Notes: generated from the letters alone by a model not told the origin. DNA of 64,000 nucleotides from an uncultured Eubacteriales bacterium (GCA_949294665.1 CASFID010000015.1:1-64000), one strand, 5' to 3'. Positions 9,256 to 18,794 are shown, counted from the stretch's first letter. Translations and numbers: made by a program.

Positions 9256-10152
9256 TTAGTCCTCCTTTCCGTTCAGGATCCGCATGGTAATCAGGGAGAT
9301 CAGCGTGATCAGAATGAACATACCGCCTGCCACCGCCGAGCCGTATCCCATGTTAAAGTTTGCGAACGATTCTTTATACATATACGTTGCCATCAATTCC
9401 GTGGACGTTCCCGGTCCGCCTCCGGTCATTACATAGATCAGATCAAAATATTTCAGGGATCCTACCATGGACAGGATCGCCGCGCTTTTCAGCGAAGGTT
9501 TCAGAAGCGGCAGCGCGATCTTCCAGAAATACTGCCCCTTGGTAGCTCCGTCCACAAGAGACGCCTCGTAGACGTCTTCTGAGATGTTCGTGTAGGACGC
9601 CACGCAGTATACCATGTAAAACGGCGTGAACTGCCATGCGATAACACCGATCACTGTGTAAAGCGCCGTATCCGGATTGCCCAGAAGATCCACAAGTCCG
9701 CCTCCCATCAACTGTGAAATACTGCTGATGATGCCTCCGTTCGTAGCCAGTGCGTATGTAAACAGAAAGCCGACAGCCACGGAAGACATCAACTGCGGAA
9801 TGAACCAGAGAATCTTGAAGATCGTAGATTTCTTTCCTGCGAACTCAACAAATGTTGCCATTGCCAGACCAAGGGGAATCTGGATCAATATGGAGAGCAG
9901 CATGACCTTAATGTTGTTCAGGAAAGCAGTCCAGAACGCCTTGTCGTGGAGCAGCTCGATCCAGTTGCCCAGGCCGATAAAAGTGGAATCAGAAGAAATA
10001 CCGTTCCACTCCAGAGTACTGATCTGGAATGTATTTACGATAGGATAGAAAATGTACACTAAAAGGACCAGTATGACAGGAGCCAGAAAGACAGCCGCTG
10101 CTTTATTTACCTCACGCTGGCGCCGGACGGCAAGTGAGTTTTTATTTTTCAT
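9256..10152 (-). CDS. Carbohydrate ABC transporter permease, MalF type
   Basis: This is the first of the two membrane subunits of the putative xylo-oligosaccharide importer. It is a multi-helix protein with the EAA-loop motif YEASLVDGATKGQYFWKIALPLLKP and the conserved MTGGGPGTSTE segment near the C-terminus. The open frame reaches 10263, but the ATG at 10152 (MKNKNSLAVRR) is preferred because AGGAGG lies nine bases before it. The extra upstream frame overlaps a hairpin terminator. About 298 residues is the usual family size. Confidence 0.92.
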   Translation of the reverse strand: MKNKNSLAVRRQREVNKAAAVFLAPVILVLLVYIFYPIVNTFQISTLEWNGISSDSTFIGLGNWIELLHDKAFWTAFLNNIKVMLLSILIQIPLGLAMATFVEFAGKKSTIFKILWFIPQLMSSVAVGFLFTYALATNGGIISSISQLMGGGLVDLLGNPDTALYTVIGVIAWQFTPFYMVYCVASYTNISEDVYEASLVDGATKGQYFWKIALPLLKPSLKSAAILSMVGSLKYFDLIYVMTGGGPGTSTELMATYMYKESFANFNMGYGSAVAGGMFILITLISLITMRILNGKED

Positions 10153-10264
10153 TATCATATACCTCCTGGTGAGATCACCGGAAATGCCAAACGGCCCATT
10201 CCGGGATTGTATGCGGTCGCCAAGGTCCCGGAAAGCCCGGACTTTGGCTCGTCGCCGATACAAA

Positions 10265-10298
10265 AAAGGGTATTGCGGAACAACACCCCTTTTTGATA
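10265..10298 (-). terminator. Hairpin between binding-protein and permease genes
   Basis: Reading the minus strand, AAAAAGGGGTGTTG and CAATACCCTTTTTT form a near-perfect stem with a five-base loop and end in a T run. It lies just after the solute-binding-protein stop codon. Partial termination here would raise the ratio of binding protein to permease, a common layout in sugar ABC operons. Confidence 0.65.
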
Positions 10299-10311
10299 CA
10301 AATATCTTTTC

Positions 10312-11640
10312 TTACTTGTCTGCGTTGTATTCTTCCATCGCTGCCTGAAGCTGTGCGTCTGCCTCTTCCGGTGTCATTGTAAGTCCGAAAAGTTCCTGAC
10401 ATGTGTCGAGATGTACCTGTGCCACTTCCGGCGCAAGATACTGATCCCACCACAACTGTGTTGAGGATGCACCGTTCGCCGCCTCGAGAACTTTCTTGGA
10501 AATCGGATCTGTAACAAGGCTTTCCGCATTCCTTGTCGGCGGGATCTTTCCGTTTTCGACCATTACCTGCTGAGCTTCGTCGGATGCATAATAAGATGCA
10601 CATTCAAATGCCGCCTCCAGTTTCTCACCCTCACAGTTAAAAGACACAAACTGGTCGCCGATCGTACCGATCTGGATGGATGTATCAGCGTCTGAACCGT
10701 CTACTGCCGGGAATGAGAACCAGTCGATCTTCTCATAGAATTCCGGGCTGTCTGTAGAGAATGTTCCCGTATACCATGAACCTGTCAGCATCATTGCCGC
10801 AGTCTCCTGATACATCAACTGTTTCGCCTGTCCTGCATCTTCATCCAGTGAGTTGACCCCCTCCGGGAAATATCCTTTCTGCACCCATTCCTGGATCTTC
10901 TCACCCGCCCACTGGAAGCACTCGTCTTCAAATGAGCCCGAACCGTCAACTGCTGCCTGGAATGGTTCCAGTCCTGCATATCTTGCCACCAGGCACTGAT
11001 AGAACATAGAGCCTGTCCACTTCGGTGCGTTTGCAAGAGCAAATGGCGTGATGCCATTCTCCACCAGAGTATCACATACCGCTTCCAGTTCGGAAAGCGT
11101 GGTCGGTACTTCAAGCCCATACTCGTCAAAGATTTCCGTGTTGTAGAAGATGCCTGCAAGAGATACATTATATGTAGGCACTGCGTAGATGTGTCCGTCA
11201 TAAGAAGCCTGTGCAGTAGCCGCCTCCATAAAGATGTCACTCAGACCGTACTCCTCATACAGCTCATCTACCGGCTGTGCAAATCCAGAATCGATATACT
11301 CGTTCATCGGGCCGCCCGACCAGCTTGTGTACATATCCGGGCACTCTCCGGAACTCATCGCAACTACAAGTCTCTCTTTATAGTTGTCATTCTGGATCGC
11401 AACGTTTTCAACTGTATATCCGGATTCTGTATTTTCGTTAAATGCATTGACCGCATATTCCAGCGTAGTTTTATCTGCGCCCTCTGTGCCGATGTTCCAG
11501 TAAGTGATCGTCTTGTCGTCACTGCTGCCGGAACTGTCCTGTGAACCGCCGTCTCCCGAGCCGGAGCCGCACGCCGCAAGCGACATTGTCATCATAGCTG
11601 CAACTGAAAGACTCATCAGTTTCGTCCATCTCTTTTTCAT
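10312..11640 (-). CDS. Extracellular sugar-binding lipoprotein of the xylan locus ABC importer
   Basis: The precursor begins MKKRWTKLMSLSVAAMMTMSLAACGSG, a lipoprotein signal peptide with lipobox SLAAC, followed by a glycine/serine/aspartate-rich linker and a family 1 solute-binding fold. The mature protein should capture oligosaccharides outside the membrane and pass them to the two permeases downstream. The start at 11640 follows GGAGGAG at normal spacing. Total length of about 442 residues is typical. Specificity for xylo-oligosaccharides is inferred from the flanking GH43 and GH120 xylosidases. Confidence 0.93.
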   Translation of the reverse strand: MKKRWTKLMSLSVAAMMTMSLAACGSGSGDGGSQDSSGSSDDKTITYWNIGTEGADKTTLEYAVNAFNENTESGYTVENVAIQNDNYKERLVVAMSSGECPDMYTSWSGGPMNEYIDSGFAQPVDELYEEYGLSDIFMEAATAQASYDGHIYAVPTYNVSLAGIFYNTEIFDEYGLEVPTTLSELEAVCDTLVENGITPFALANAPKWTGSMFYQCLVARYAGLEPFQAAVDGSGSFEDECFQWAGEKIQEWVQKGYFPEGVNSLDEDAGQAKQLMYQETAAMMLTGSWYTGTFSTDSPEFYEKIDWFSFPAVDGSDADTSIQIGTIGDQFVSFNCEGEKLEAAFECASYYASDEAQQVMVENGKIPPTRNAESLVTDPISKKVLEAANGASSTQLWWDQYLAPEVAQVHLDTCQELFGLTMTPEEADAQLQAAMEEYNADK

Positions 11641-11676
11641 TGATTCTCCTCCTTTTATCATGTCTTGTTTGAACTG

Positions 11677-11721
11677 ATGCTATCTTAGCATTTCAGTAAA
11701 AAAAACTCTATCGACTGAAAT
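11677..11721. promoter_or_regulatory. Two inverted repeats upstream of the binding-protein gene
   Basis: ATGCTA-TCT-TAGCAT is a perfect six-base palindrome near 11677-11691, and ATTTCAGT (11690-11697) and ACTGAAAT (11714-11721) form an eight-base inverted repeat with a 16-base spacer. They lie in the 111-base gap between the GH43 gene and the binding-protein gene. They could be a binding site for the AraC-type regulator or an mRNA hairpin; neither is proven. Confidence 0.35.
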
Positions 11722-11751
11722 GTCCAAAATCTTTAAAATTCTTACCTCGTG

Positions 11752-13377
11752 TCAGTCCGCCTGTTTTTCTTTATATATGAAATAATCAAAATCAGCGGGG
11801 AGTTTTGTCCCAAGTCCATTTGTACTGAACAAGCCTGTAAAAGCGCCTGTAAACGCTGCATCGTAAACCGCTTTGATGTATTCCTGTGAGAGTTTGGAGG
11901 AATCGAAGATGTAAGGTACCCTCTCCCACTCTTCGCCATCAAATGAATACAGATATCGATAGGAGATTCCTCTCACTTCGACTTTGATCCACACATATTC
12001 CGCATCTTCCGGCACCGGAACAGGTTCCTCCCCATAGACACTATACGTCTTCCCCAGATCTGTATAAACTGCATCGATCACTCTGCCATACTTTTCATTC
12101 CACGTAATCTGGATACAGGACCAGTTCTGCGTATTAAAGTAGCAGGTAAGCCCTGCCGCCTGCTGGATCGTCTCCGGGTGATAATCCACTTTTGTCTCTG
12201 CATCAAACTCAAACGACTGCCATCTTCTCGCCACATGTGCCTGTGTAAACGTAGATGCCAGCGACTGATGACCGTAAAGCCGCAGATGACCCGGGCGGTC
12301 TTTCAGTGACATAACATCCTCTCCCAACGGGATACGGAGCGTCTGAAAATTAATATTCAGAGTGCTGTCATCAAAATCGTCTTTCACTGGATACGTGGGC
12401 TCATAAACACACTCTTTCGCGCCTTTCGGGGCCTCAACTTCCGCCAGACCGTTATATCCGCCTACAATCTGCGGCCATCCATCTTCATCCCAGACCAGTT
12501 TCTGAATTCCGCTCTCTCTTCCAAGCGGACACCAGCCTCTGGGATCTACGGAAGACTCATTGTCATGGTGGAGCGGCCTGCCCATCAGATGCGTAAAATA
12601 CCACTCTCCCTCCGGTGTATCTACCAGAGATCCGTGGCCCGCTTTCTGGATCGGATGCCACGGTGCATCAAGAGTCGTGAGCATCGGCTTTCCCGGCTGT
12701 GTCTCAAATTCATCGTGGAGAGATCGGGCCCTTGCCACCCGCTCCTGGTGGGCATACTCTGTACCGCCCTGAGCGACAAACAGATAGTAGTATCCTTTCA
12801 TCCTGTAAAGATGCGGTCCTTCCGTGAATTTTTCTTCGGTTCCTTTATACAGTACCCATGGCTTTCCGATCAGCTTTTTCTCTTTCTCTGAATATTCCGT
12901 ACACATGATCCCGTAGAACGGGTGGTGATACGGGCGCGGATCCCAGTACTGGTTTACCAGATATTTCTTACCGTCGTTATCATGGAACAGGGAAGCATCA
13001 AAGCCTGCCGTGTTCAGGATCACAGGATCAGACCACGGCCCCATGATATCTTCCGCCGTAATCAGATAATTGATGCAGTCTTTAAAAGAGCCGTCCGTTA
13101 CTTTGACGTCTGTATATACGAGATAGAATTTTCCGTCACAGTAAGACAGATCCGGCGCCCAGATACCGCCGGAGTCTAGATTCCCCGTCATATCAAGAAG
13201 CCGCTTTTCATTCAGCGGATGGGTGATCAGCTTCCAGTGCGCCAGGTCTTTGGACATATGGACCTGCACACCGGGCCACCACTCAAATGTAGAAGTCGCC
13301 AGATAATATGTGTCATCTACTCTGACAATGCTTGGATCCGGGTTAAACCCGCGTAAAATGGGATTTTTGATCTTCAT
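11752..13377 (-). CDS. xynB: GH43 family beta-xylosidase
   Basis: The 541-residue cytoplasmic enzyme hydrolyses xylo-oligosaccharides from the non-reducing end. The N-terminal five-bladed propeller (about 1-320) carries the three family acidic residues: Asp14 in NPDPS (base), Asp127 in GFDASL (pKa modulator) and Glu186 in FTEGPHL (acid). A C-terminal beta-sandwich (about 335-541) is the usual GH43 partner domain. There is no signal peptide. It is the first gene of the xylan locus. With the GH120 enzyme at the other end, the locus has two xylosidases from different families and mechanisms: inverting for GH43 and retaining for GH120, by family knowledge. Confidence 0.95.
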   Translation of the reverse strand: MKIKNPILRGFNPDPSIVRVDDTYYLATSTFEWWPGVQVHMSKDLAHWKLITHPLNEKRLLDMTGNLDSGGIWAPDLSYCDGKFYLVYTDVKVTDGSFKDCINYLITAEDIMGPWSDPVILNTAGFDASLFHDNDGKKYLVNQYWDPRPYHHPFYGIMCTEYSEKEKKLIGKPWVLYKGTEEKFTEGPHLYRMKGYYYLFVAQGGTEYAHQERVARARSLHDEFETQPGKPMLTTLDAPWHPIQKAGHGSLVDTPEGEWYFTHLMGRPLHHDNESSVDPRGWCPLGRESGIQKLVWDEDGWPQIVGGYNGLAEVEAPKGAKECVYEPTYPVKDDFDDSTLNINFQTLRIPLGEDVMSLKDRPGHLRLYGHQSLASTFTQAHVARRWQSFEFDAETKVDYHPETIQQAAGLTCYFNTQNWSCIQITWNEKYGRVIDAVYTDLGKTYSVYGEEPVPVPEDAEYVWIKVEVRGISYRYLYSFDGEEWERVPYIFDSSKLSQEYIKAVYDAAFTGAFTGLFSTNGLGTKLPADFDYFIYKEKQAD

Positions 13378-13381
13378 GAAT

Positions 13382-13428
13382 TTCCCCTGCCTTTCATCGA
13401 TACATATAGTACGATTATAGCAGGGGAA
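13382..13428. promoter_or_regulatory. Nine-base inverted repeat flanking the xynB -10 box and ribosome site
   Basis: TTCCCCTGC (13382-13390) and GCAGGGGAA (13420-13428) are perfect inverted copies. One arm contains the GGGG ribosome site of xynB; the other lies next to a minus-strand TATAAT (13414-13419). If transcription starts from that -10 box, the far arm is not transcribed, so a DNA operator is likelier than an mRNA hairpin. Confidence 0.4.
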
Positions 13429-13485
13429 TTTTTTGAATTGATATAGAATAAACTGTCCGTTTACTTGAAAAATGTGCCCAGTCTG

Positions 13486-14982
13486 TTACAGTTTCCCGAG
13501 CCGCTTCTTCATCGTCTTCTCCACGGCGTTCAGGATATTTTCATACCCTGTGCACCTGCACAGATGACCTGAGAGCAGCTTTCTCAGCTCGTCTCTTGTG
13601 TATTCTTTTCCGCTCTCAAGGATCTCCACAGCGCTCATGATCACGCCCGGCGTACAGAATCCGCACTGCACTGCTGCCTCGTCGATAAATGCCTGCTGGA
13701 TGTCTGAGAGCCCGCCGTCCGGTCCCATCAGTCCTTCAAGAGTGCGGATCTCTTTACCATCTGCCCACACTGCCAGGTAGATACAGGAATTGTAACATTC
13801 GCCGTCGATGATCACATTGCAGGCGCCACACTCTCCGACTTCGCAGCCTTTCTTGACACTGGTCAGGGAATAGTCGTTCCGCAGCATATCCGTGAGGGAC
13901 GCCCTGACATCCACCATGGTCTCACGCTCCACGCCGTTGATGCGGCAGCGCACCAGTTTATACTGCTTTCCGCTGCCCGGATCCGTCATAATAGTGTGAT
14001 AGCCTTTCCCGGGCACTGCTTCTGGTGTTTCCGCTGTCACTTTGCCCGGGGCCGCCTTTCTCTCCGCATATGGTTCCGCGCCGCTTCCTGTCTGCCGCTG
14101 CCGCAGCGTTCCTCCGGCTCTTCTGACCGCCTCTTTTAATGCTCTTTTACAGAGGACTTTCGAGATGTGCTCCCGGAATGCCTTGCTTGCCCGCCAACTG
14201 TCGCGGGGTGTCACATCCTCGAGCACCGTATCTCCGATCTTCCCGATGTTCTCCTTCGTCACTTCAAGTCCTCTGCCCGCTGCTTCCGCATGGACCGCGC
14301 GCATGGGAACGGGACCTGCGACGCCATAGGCAATACGGATATCTGTAAACTTTCTCTTATCGTCTGAGAGTTTTACATTCACCGAACATCCAAGCGTCGC
14401 AATATCCATGGCATTTCTCATTGCGTATTTGATATAGCAGCCTTCATAGCCCTCATACGCCTCTCCCGGGATCAGTATGGCAGTCTGTATCTCGCCGGGT
14501 TTTAAGTCTACTTTTCCCGCCTTTATATAGAAGTCCCTGATCGGAACCCGTCTGACTCCCTCCGGACCTGTCAGCTCGACCACAGCATCCCAGGCGAACA
14601 GCGTGGACGCCGAGTCTGCGGACGTCACGCCATTGCAGGTATTCCCGCCGATGGTCCCGATATTTCGGATCTGGGGACCGCCCACCATATCGACTGCTTC
14701 TCCGAGCACATTGATATATTGCCGGATGATCGGATCTTTCGTAATATGGGAGAAACTGGTCAGAGAACCGATCCGGATCGTTCCGTCTTCCTCCATTGTC
14801 ACACCGCGCAGTTCATCCAGCCCGTATATACTCACCAGCTCTGCGCCCGCCCGCTTTCCCTCTCTCATCTGGACGAGCACGTCGCTTCCTCCTGCGATGA
14901 TCTGCGCCTGCGGATAATCCTGAAGCAGGCGGACGGCATCGTCCACACTCTTTGCCTCATGCAATGCTTTCATATCATACAT
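13486..14982 (-). CDS. xdhBC: Xanthine dehydrogenase, fused FAD-binding and [2Fe-2S] subunits
   Basis: One 498-residue chain joins two subunits that are separate proteins in E. coli (XdhB and XdhC). Residues about 1-285 are the FAD-binding domain (QIIAGGSDVLVQM and GGNTCNGVTSADS near residue 100). A variable linker follows, then the iron-sulfur domain from about 325, with CEVGECGACNV and a further Cys for the plant-type cluster, and CGFCTPG and CRCTGY for the second cluster. Electrons from the molybdenum site of XdhA pass through these clusters to FAD and then NAD. It is the third gene of the guaD-xdhA operon. The ATG at 14982 follows GAGGTGG; the longer frame to 15018 lacks a ribosome site. 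Confidence 0.92.
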   Translation of the reverse strand: MYDMKALHEAKSVDDAVRLLQDYPQAQIIAGGSDVLVQMREGKRAGAELVSIYGLDELRGVTMEEDGTIRIGSLTSFSHITKDPIIRQYINVLGEAVDMVGGPQIRNIGTIGGNTCNGVTSADSASTLFAWDAVVELTGPEGVRRVPIRDFYIKAGKVDLKPGEIQTAILIPGEAYEGYEGCYIKYAMRNAMDIATLGCSVNVKLSDDKRKFTDIRIAYGVAGPVPMRAVHAEAAGRGLEVTKENIGKIGDTVLEDVTPRDSWRASKAFREHISKVLCKRALKEAVRRAGGTLRQRQTGSGAEPYAERKAAPGKVTAETPEAVPGKGYHTIMTDPGSGKQYKLVRCRINGVERETMVDVRASLTDMLRNDYSLTSVKKGCEVGECGACNVIIDGECYNSCIYLAVWADGKEIRTLEGLMGPDGGLSDIQQAFIDEAAVQCGFCTPGVIMSAVEILESGKEYTRDELRKLLSGHLCRCTGYENILNAVEKTMKKRLGKL

Positions 14983-15062
14983 AGTCTTCCACCTCTTTTC
15001 CGATGTTCTATCTGACACCCGACAGAGTATCCGTCAGCCGGACATTCACTCTGCCATCCATC

Positions 15063-17378
15063 TTATTCAAGCAACCCCGCTTTCTGAAACTCTTTAAACA
15101 GCAGATGAGGTCTCATCGGTATCTCATCCAGCGCCACTCCCGTCGCCTGGAGGATGGCATTGCGGATCGCCGGGGCAGGCGAGCAGGTCGGCGGCTCTCC
15201 AAGCGCTTTCGTCCCGTATGCGCTGGTCGGCTCATAGTTCTCGATAAATGCCGCGTGAAGATCCGGATGATCCATAAATGTAGAAAGCTTGTAATCCAGA
15301 AGATTATTATTCAGCGGTCTTCCGGTCCTCTCATCATAGAGCAGTTTTTCCGACAAGGCATAACCGATCGCCATGCTCATCCCGCCGTGCACCTGGGCTT
15401 CGGCAAGCGCGGGATTGATCAGCCGTCCACAGTCATGGACATTCAGGATATCTGTCACCTGCGCCCGACAGCCCGGGATATCGACTTCCACCTCCACAAA
15501 GGTACAGCCGAATGAATATGCATTATTCTTGATCTGATAACTGCTCTCCGCCGTCAGATGTGCATTATTCGTCAGACTGTACAGCTTCTCCGTCGCCAGT
15601 TCGCCCAGAGACATAAGGATCTCCCCGTCCGTCGTCCGAACGATATTTCCGTCGATGATGTCCAGATTTTCCTTCATCTGGCGTGTCAGTTCACAGGCGG
15701 TCCCGATGATCTTCTCTTTCAAGAGTTCCCCGGTCTGACGGATGGAAAAGCCTGCCACGTAAGTCTGCCTGGACGCATATGCGCCGGTGCCAAAAGGCGT
15801 CACATCCGTATCCTGTGTGGAGATGACATGGACCATCTCAAGCGGGATCCCCACTGTCTCAGCCGCCATCTGAGCGAATGCAGTGTCCGCGCCCTGCCCA
15901 ATCTCGGTCTCGCCTACCTGCACCTGGATGCTTCCGTCCTGATTGAGCACCATACGGCAGGCGGACGTCTCAAGGGAGATCGGCCATACGCCGGTGTTGT
16001 ACCAGAAAACAGACATCCCCACGCCCCGTCGTATATCTCCGGTCTGACGGGCGTATTTCTTAAGTCTACCGTCATAGTCGAACTCTTTTCTTCCCTTTTC
16101 CATACACTCCCGGAACGTGTCGTAATAATTTACATTCTTCGAGAAACTGTCTTTAAATCCTTTGGGCATCACATTCTTCATGCGGAACTCATAAGGCGGT
16201 ACGCCAAGAACTTTCGCCACATCGTCCGTATGGCTCTCCATGGCGAACATCGCCTGCGGGATCCCGTACCCTCTCATAGCCCCGGCAGCCACTTTATTCG
16301 TAAATACAGTATATGTATCCGCCTCGATATTCGGGCACGGATAGAGCTGCGGGAAACATCCCATCCCTTTCGCCGCGATGCTGTGTCCGTGAGACGCATA
16401 TCCTCCCTGATCCGAGAAGCTCTCAAACTTCCGGGCAGCATATGTGCCGTCCGGCCTCACATAGGATATGATATGAAAATGGATCGCATGGCGCACTCTG
16501 GTCGATGCAAATGTCTCTTCCCGCGAAGTGTCTATCTTCACGGTCCTTCCGCCTACGACTGTACTCAGATAAGCGCAGAGCGGCTCATAGAGGACATCCT
16601 GCTTATTCCCGAATCCGCCTCCGATATACGGCTTGATGATCCGCACCTGCCCCCACGGTATCCCCAGCGCCTGACCGACGACACGCCGGCAGATGTGAGG
16701 GATCTGCGTAGAGGTAACGACTACGACACGTCCCTGTTCCATATAGGCATAACAGACCGGATTCTCGATATGGCAGTGCTGGACTGTCGGCGTCTGATAC
16801 CAGCCCTCTACCCTGGTAAGCCCCGGCTCCTTTATGGCATTCTCATAATCGCCGTTTCGGATCGACGTATGCTTTAATACATTGTGTGGATAATCTTCAT
16901 GTATCTGCACGGCGCCCTCTTCCATCGCCTTATGGACGTCCAGAACAAAGGGGAGTTCCTCATACTCCACTTTCAGCGCTCTCACTGCCTGAGATGCCGT
17001 CACTTCGTTCTCCGCTACCACGGCCGCCACATCGTCGCCGTAATATCTGACATGCTTTTCAAGAAGCAGCCGGTCCGCCACATCCTGATGCGCTTCTTCT
17101 GTCGACCACGGATGTCCCGCTGTGGGGAAGTAGTATTCCGGCACGTCAAAACATGTGACGATCTTCACCACCCCGGGGATCTTCTCCGCCTCGGACGTAT
17201 CAATGGACTTCACATACCCGTGTGCAATGGTGGAGTGGAGCACTTTTGCCACATACGCGTTCCTGTCGCACAGATCGTCCGTATATTTCGCGCGTCCGGT
17301 CACTTTCTCAAACGCATCTACACGCTTTACGCTCCTGCCGATCACACGGTCTTTCCTGACAGTATCTCTTTCTGCCAT
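15063..17378 (-). CDS. xdhA: Xanthine dehydrogenase molybdenum-binding subunit
   Basis: The 771-residue subunit binds the molybdopterin cofactor and oxidises hypoxanthine and xanthine towards urate. It has the N-terminal aldehyde oxidase/xanthine dehydrogenase a/b hammerhead domain (about 20-130) and a long cofactor-binding region. Visible cofactor motifs include YIGGGFGNKQD near residue 250, the AGAMRGYG loop near 360 and TEIGQGADTAFAQ near 500. The C-terminal KALGEPPT segment carries the catalytic Glu. GGGAGGTG precedes the ATG. It follows guanine deaminase and precedes the FAD/iron-sulfur subunit, so guanine can be taken to xanthine and then urate by this operon. Purine specificity rests on the operon, since related hydroxylases use other heterocycles. 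Confidence 0.93.
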   Translation of the reverse strand: MAERDTVRKDRVIGRSVKRVDAFEKVTGRAKYTDDLCDRNAYVAKVLHSTIAHGYVKSIDTSEAEKIPGVVKIVTCFDVPEYYFPTAGHPWSTEEAHQDVADRLLLEKHVRYYGDDVAAVVAENEVTASQAVRALKVEYEELPFVLDVHKAMEEGAVQIHEDYPHNVLKHTSIRNGDYENAIKEPGLTRVEGWYQTPTVQHCHIENPVCYAYMEQGRVVVVTSTQIPHICRRVVGQALGIPWGQVRIIKPYIGGGFGNKQDVLYEPLCAYLSTVVGGRTVKIDTSREETFASTRVRHAIHFHIISYVRPDGTYAARKFESFSDQGGYASHGHSIAAKGMGCFPQLYPCPNIEADTYTVFTNKVAAGAMRGYGIPQAMFAMESHTDDVAKVLGVPPYEFRMKNVMPKGFKDSFSKNVNYYDTFRECMEKGRKEFDYDGRLKKYARQTGDIRRGVGMSVFWYNTGVWPISLETSACRMVLNQDGSIQVQVGETEIGQGADTAFAQMAAETVGIPLEMVHVISTQDTDVTPFGTGAYASRQTYVAGFSIRQTGELLKEKIIGTACELTRQMKENLDIIDGNIVRTTDGEILMSLGELATEKLYSLTNNAHLTAESSYQIKNNAYSFGCTFVEVEVDIPGCRAQVTDILNVHDCGRLINPALAEAQVHGGMSMAIGYALSEKLLYDERTGRPLNNNLLDYKLSTFMDHPDLHAAFIENYEPTSAYGTKALGEPPTCSPAPAIRNAILQATGVALDEIPMRPHLLFKEFQKAGLLE

Positions 17379-17435
17379 ATCGTCACCTCCCGCTTCCTGT
17401 CACCGGTCAGCATTGCTGCTTCCGGTCATTACCGT

Positions 17436-18737
17436 TCATCTCACAGTTTCTGTTCCGTCGAGATCGATCTCCTGTCCTTTCACATATTTTGCGCGTATCT
17501 CCCGCTCGTCCGCCAGATAGATCATGCGCTCCAGCCGGCTCCTGACGTCAAGGGGCTGCGGATGCTTCAACCTGCTGTCATCCAGCACTACCGCGTCGAA
17601 CTCATATCCCGGCTCAAAGCTCCCCGCTTTCCCAAAGAACGCTCCGCCGCCTTTCGTCGCCATATAGAAGACTTCCTCTGCCGTCAGCGCTTCCAGACTG
17701 TCGTCCTGTAATCTCCACCGAAGCTTTGACGACTGCACGGCGTGCGCCATGGCGCGAAACAGATTCTCTGTGGAGCCTCCCGCCACATCGCTTCCGATCC
17801 CCACGTGCAGCCCCTCTTCCAGAAATTTCCTGACCGGAGCGATCCCCGATGACACATTCATGTTAGACTCTGGACAATGAGCGATAAACACGCCGTTCTC
17901 TTTCATACGGAGAATCTCTTCATCTCCACTGTATACACAGTGCGCCATGATCGTCCGGCAGTCCGCTCCGAACAGCCCGAACCGGTCATATGCATCGCCA
18001 TAGAACCCGGACCATGGACAAAGCTCCTTTACCCAGTCAATCTCCCCCGGATTCTCCGACAGATGAGACTGTACAGGCAGATCATAGCGCATCTGCAGCT
18101 TCTTCAGCTCTTCCATCAGTTCATCCGTACAAGTCGGCGTGAACCGCGGCGTCAGGATGGGCTTTGTATTTTTATACTTCCGGTGGCTCACATCCCTGAT
18201 CCACTCCAGCGTCTCATCCGCCGACTCCTGTGTCTCCTCGCAGATATAATCGGGACAGTTGCGGTCCATGTTCACCTTGCCGACATAAGTGTCAAGCCCG
18301 CTCTTCTCCAGCATATCCATCAAAAGAAGCGTCGCCGGACGGTGCACTGTAGCGAAGATGCAGGCTCTCGTCGTAGCGCTGTTCCTAAGGTTCTCCGTGA
18401 AGATCCGGTAGGATTTCTCCGCATAATCGGTCTCTTCAAACTTTGCTTCCTCCGGAAATGTGTTTACCTCAAGCCATTCCAGAAGTTCCATATCCATTCC
18501 CATTCCCCGGTAGGAATACTGGGGCGCGTGGATGTGCAGATCCACAAGTCCCGGGATGATCAGGCAGTCGCCGAAGTCCCGGATCGGATTTCCGCCGAGC
18601 CGGAACGGAAGTGTCTGGTAAACCCCGTCGACTTTCCCGTCTTTACAGACAAGATATCCATGTTCACATATGGCAAACTCTGTCTGGCTCTTACTGTAGA
18701 TGATATTCCCTTTTAAAATAAAAATAGATTCATTCAT
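17436..18737 (-). CDS. guaD: Guanine deaminase (amidohydrolase family)
   Basis: The 433-residue zinc amidohydrolase is predicted to convert guanine to xanthine and ammonia. Metal and catalytic motifs are present in order: PGLVDLHIHAPQYSYRGMGMD near residue 62 (HxH pair), QSHLSENPGE near 212, MAHCVY near 247 and GIGSDVAGG near 315. The HAPQY form is characteristic of guanine deaminases within the ATZ/TRZ family. GAGGAG lies eight bases before the ATG. It is the first gene of an operon with xanthine dehydrogenase and is preceded by a purine riboswitch, which strengthens the assignment. Confidence 0.92.
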   Translation of the reverse strand: MNESIFILKGNIIYSKSQTEFAICEHGYLVCKDGKVDGVYQTLPFRLGGNPIRDFGDCLIIPGLVDLHIHAPQYSYRGMGMDMELLEWLEVNTFPEEAKFEETDYAEKSYRIFTENLRNSATTRACIFATVHRPATLLLMDMLEKSGLDTYVGKVNMDRNCPDYICEETQESADETLEWIRDVSHRKYKNTKPILTPRFTPTCTDELMEELKKLQMRYDLPVQSHLSENPGEIDWVKELCPWSGFYGDAYDRFGLFGADCRTIMAHCVYSGDEEILRMKENGVFIAHCPESNMNVSSGIAPVRKFLEEGLHVGIGSDVAGGSTENLFRAMAHAVQSSKLRWRLQDDSLEALTAEEVFYMATKGGGAFFGKAGSFEPGYEFDAVVLDDSRLKHPQPLDVRSRLERMIYLADEREIRAKYVKGQEIDLDGTETVR

Positions 18738-18794
18738 CAGATCAACTCCTCTCTTGTCATAAACATGCCGGATGATATGCCCATCTCTCCGGCA

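Noticed and set aside
15558-16877. 439-codon plus-strand frame opposite xdhA
   Set aside because: Same reasons: antisense to a clear molybdenum hydroxylase gene, with His/Arg-rich unstructured composition typical of shadows of G+C-rich codons.
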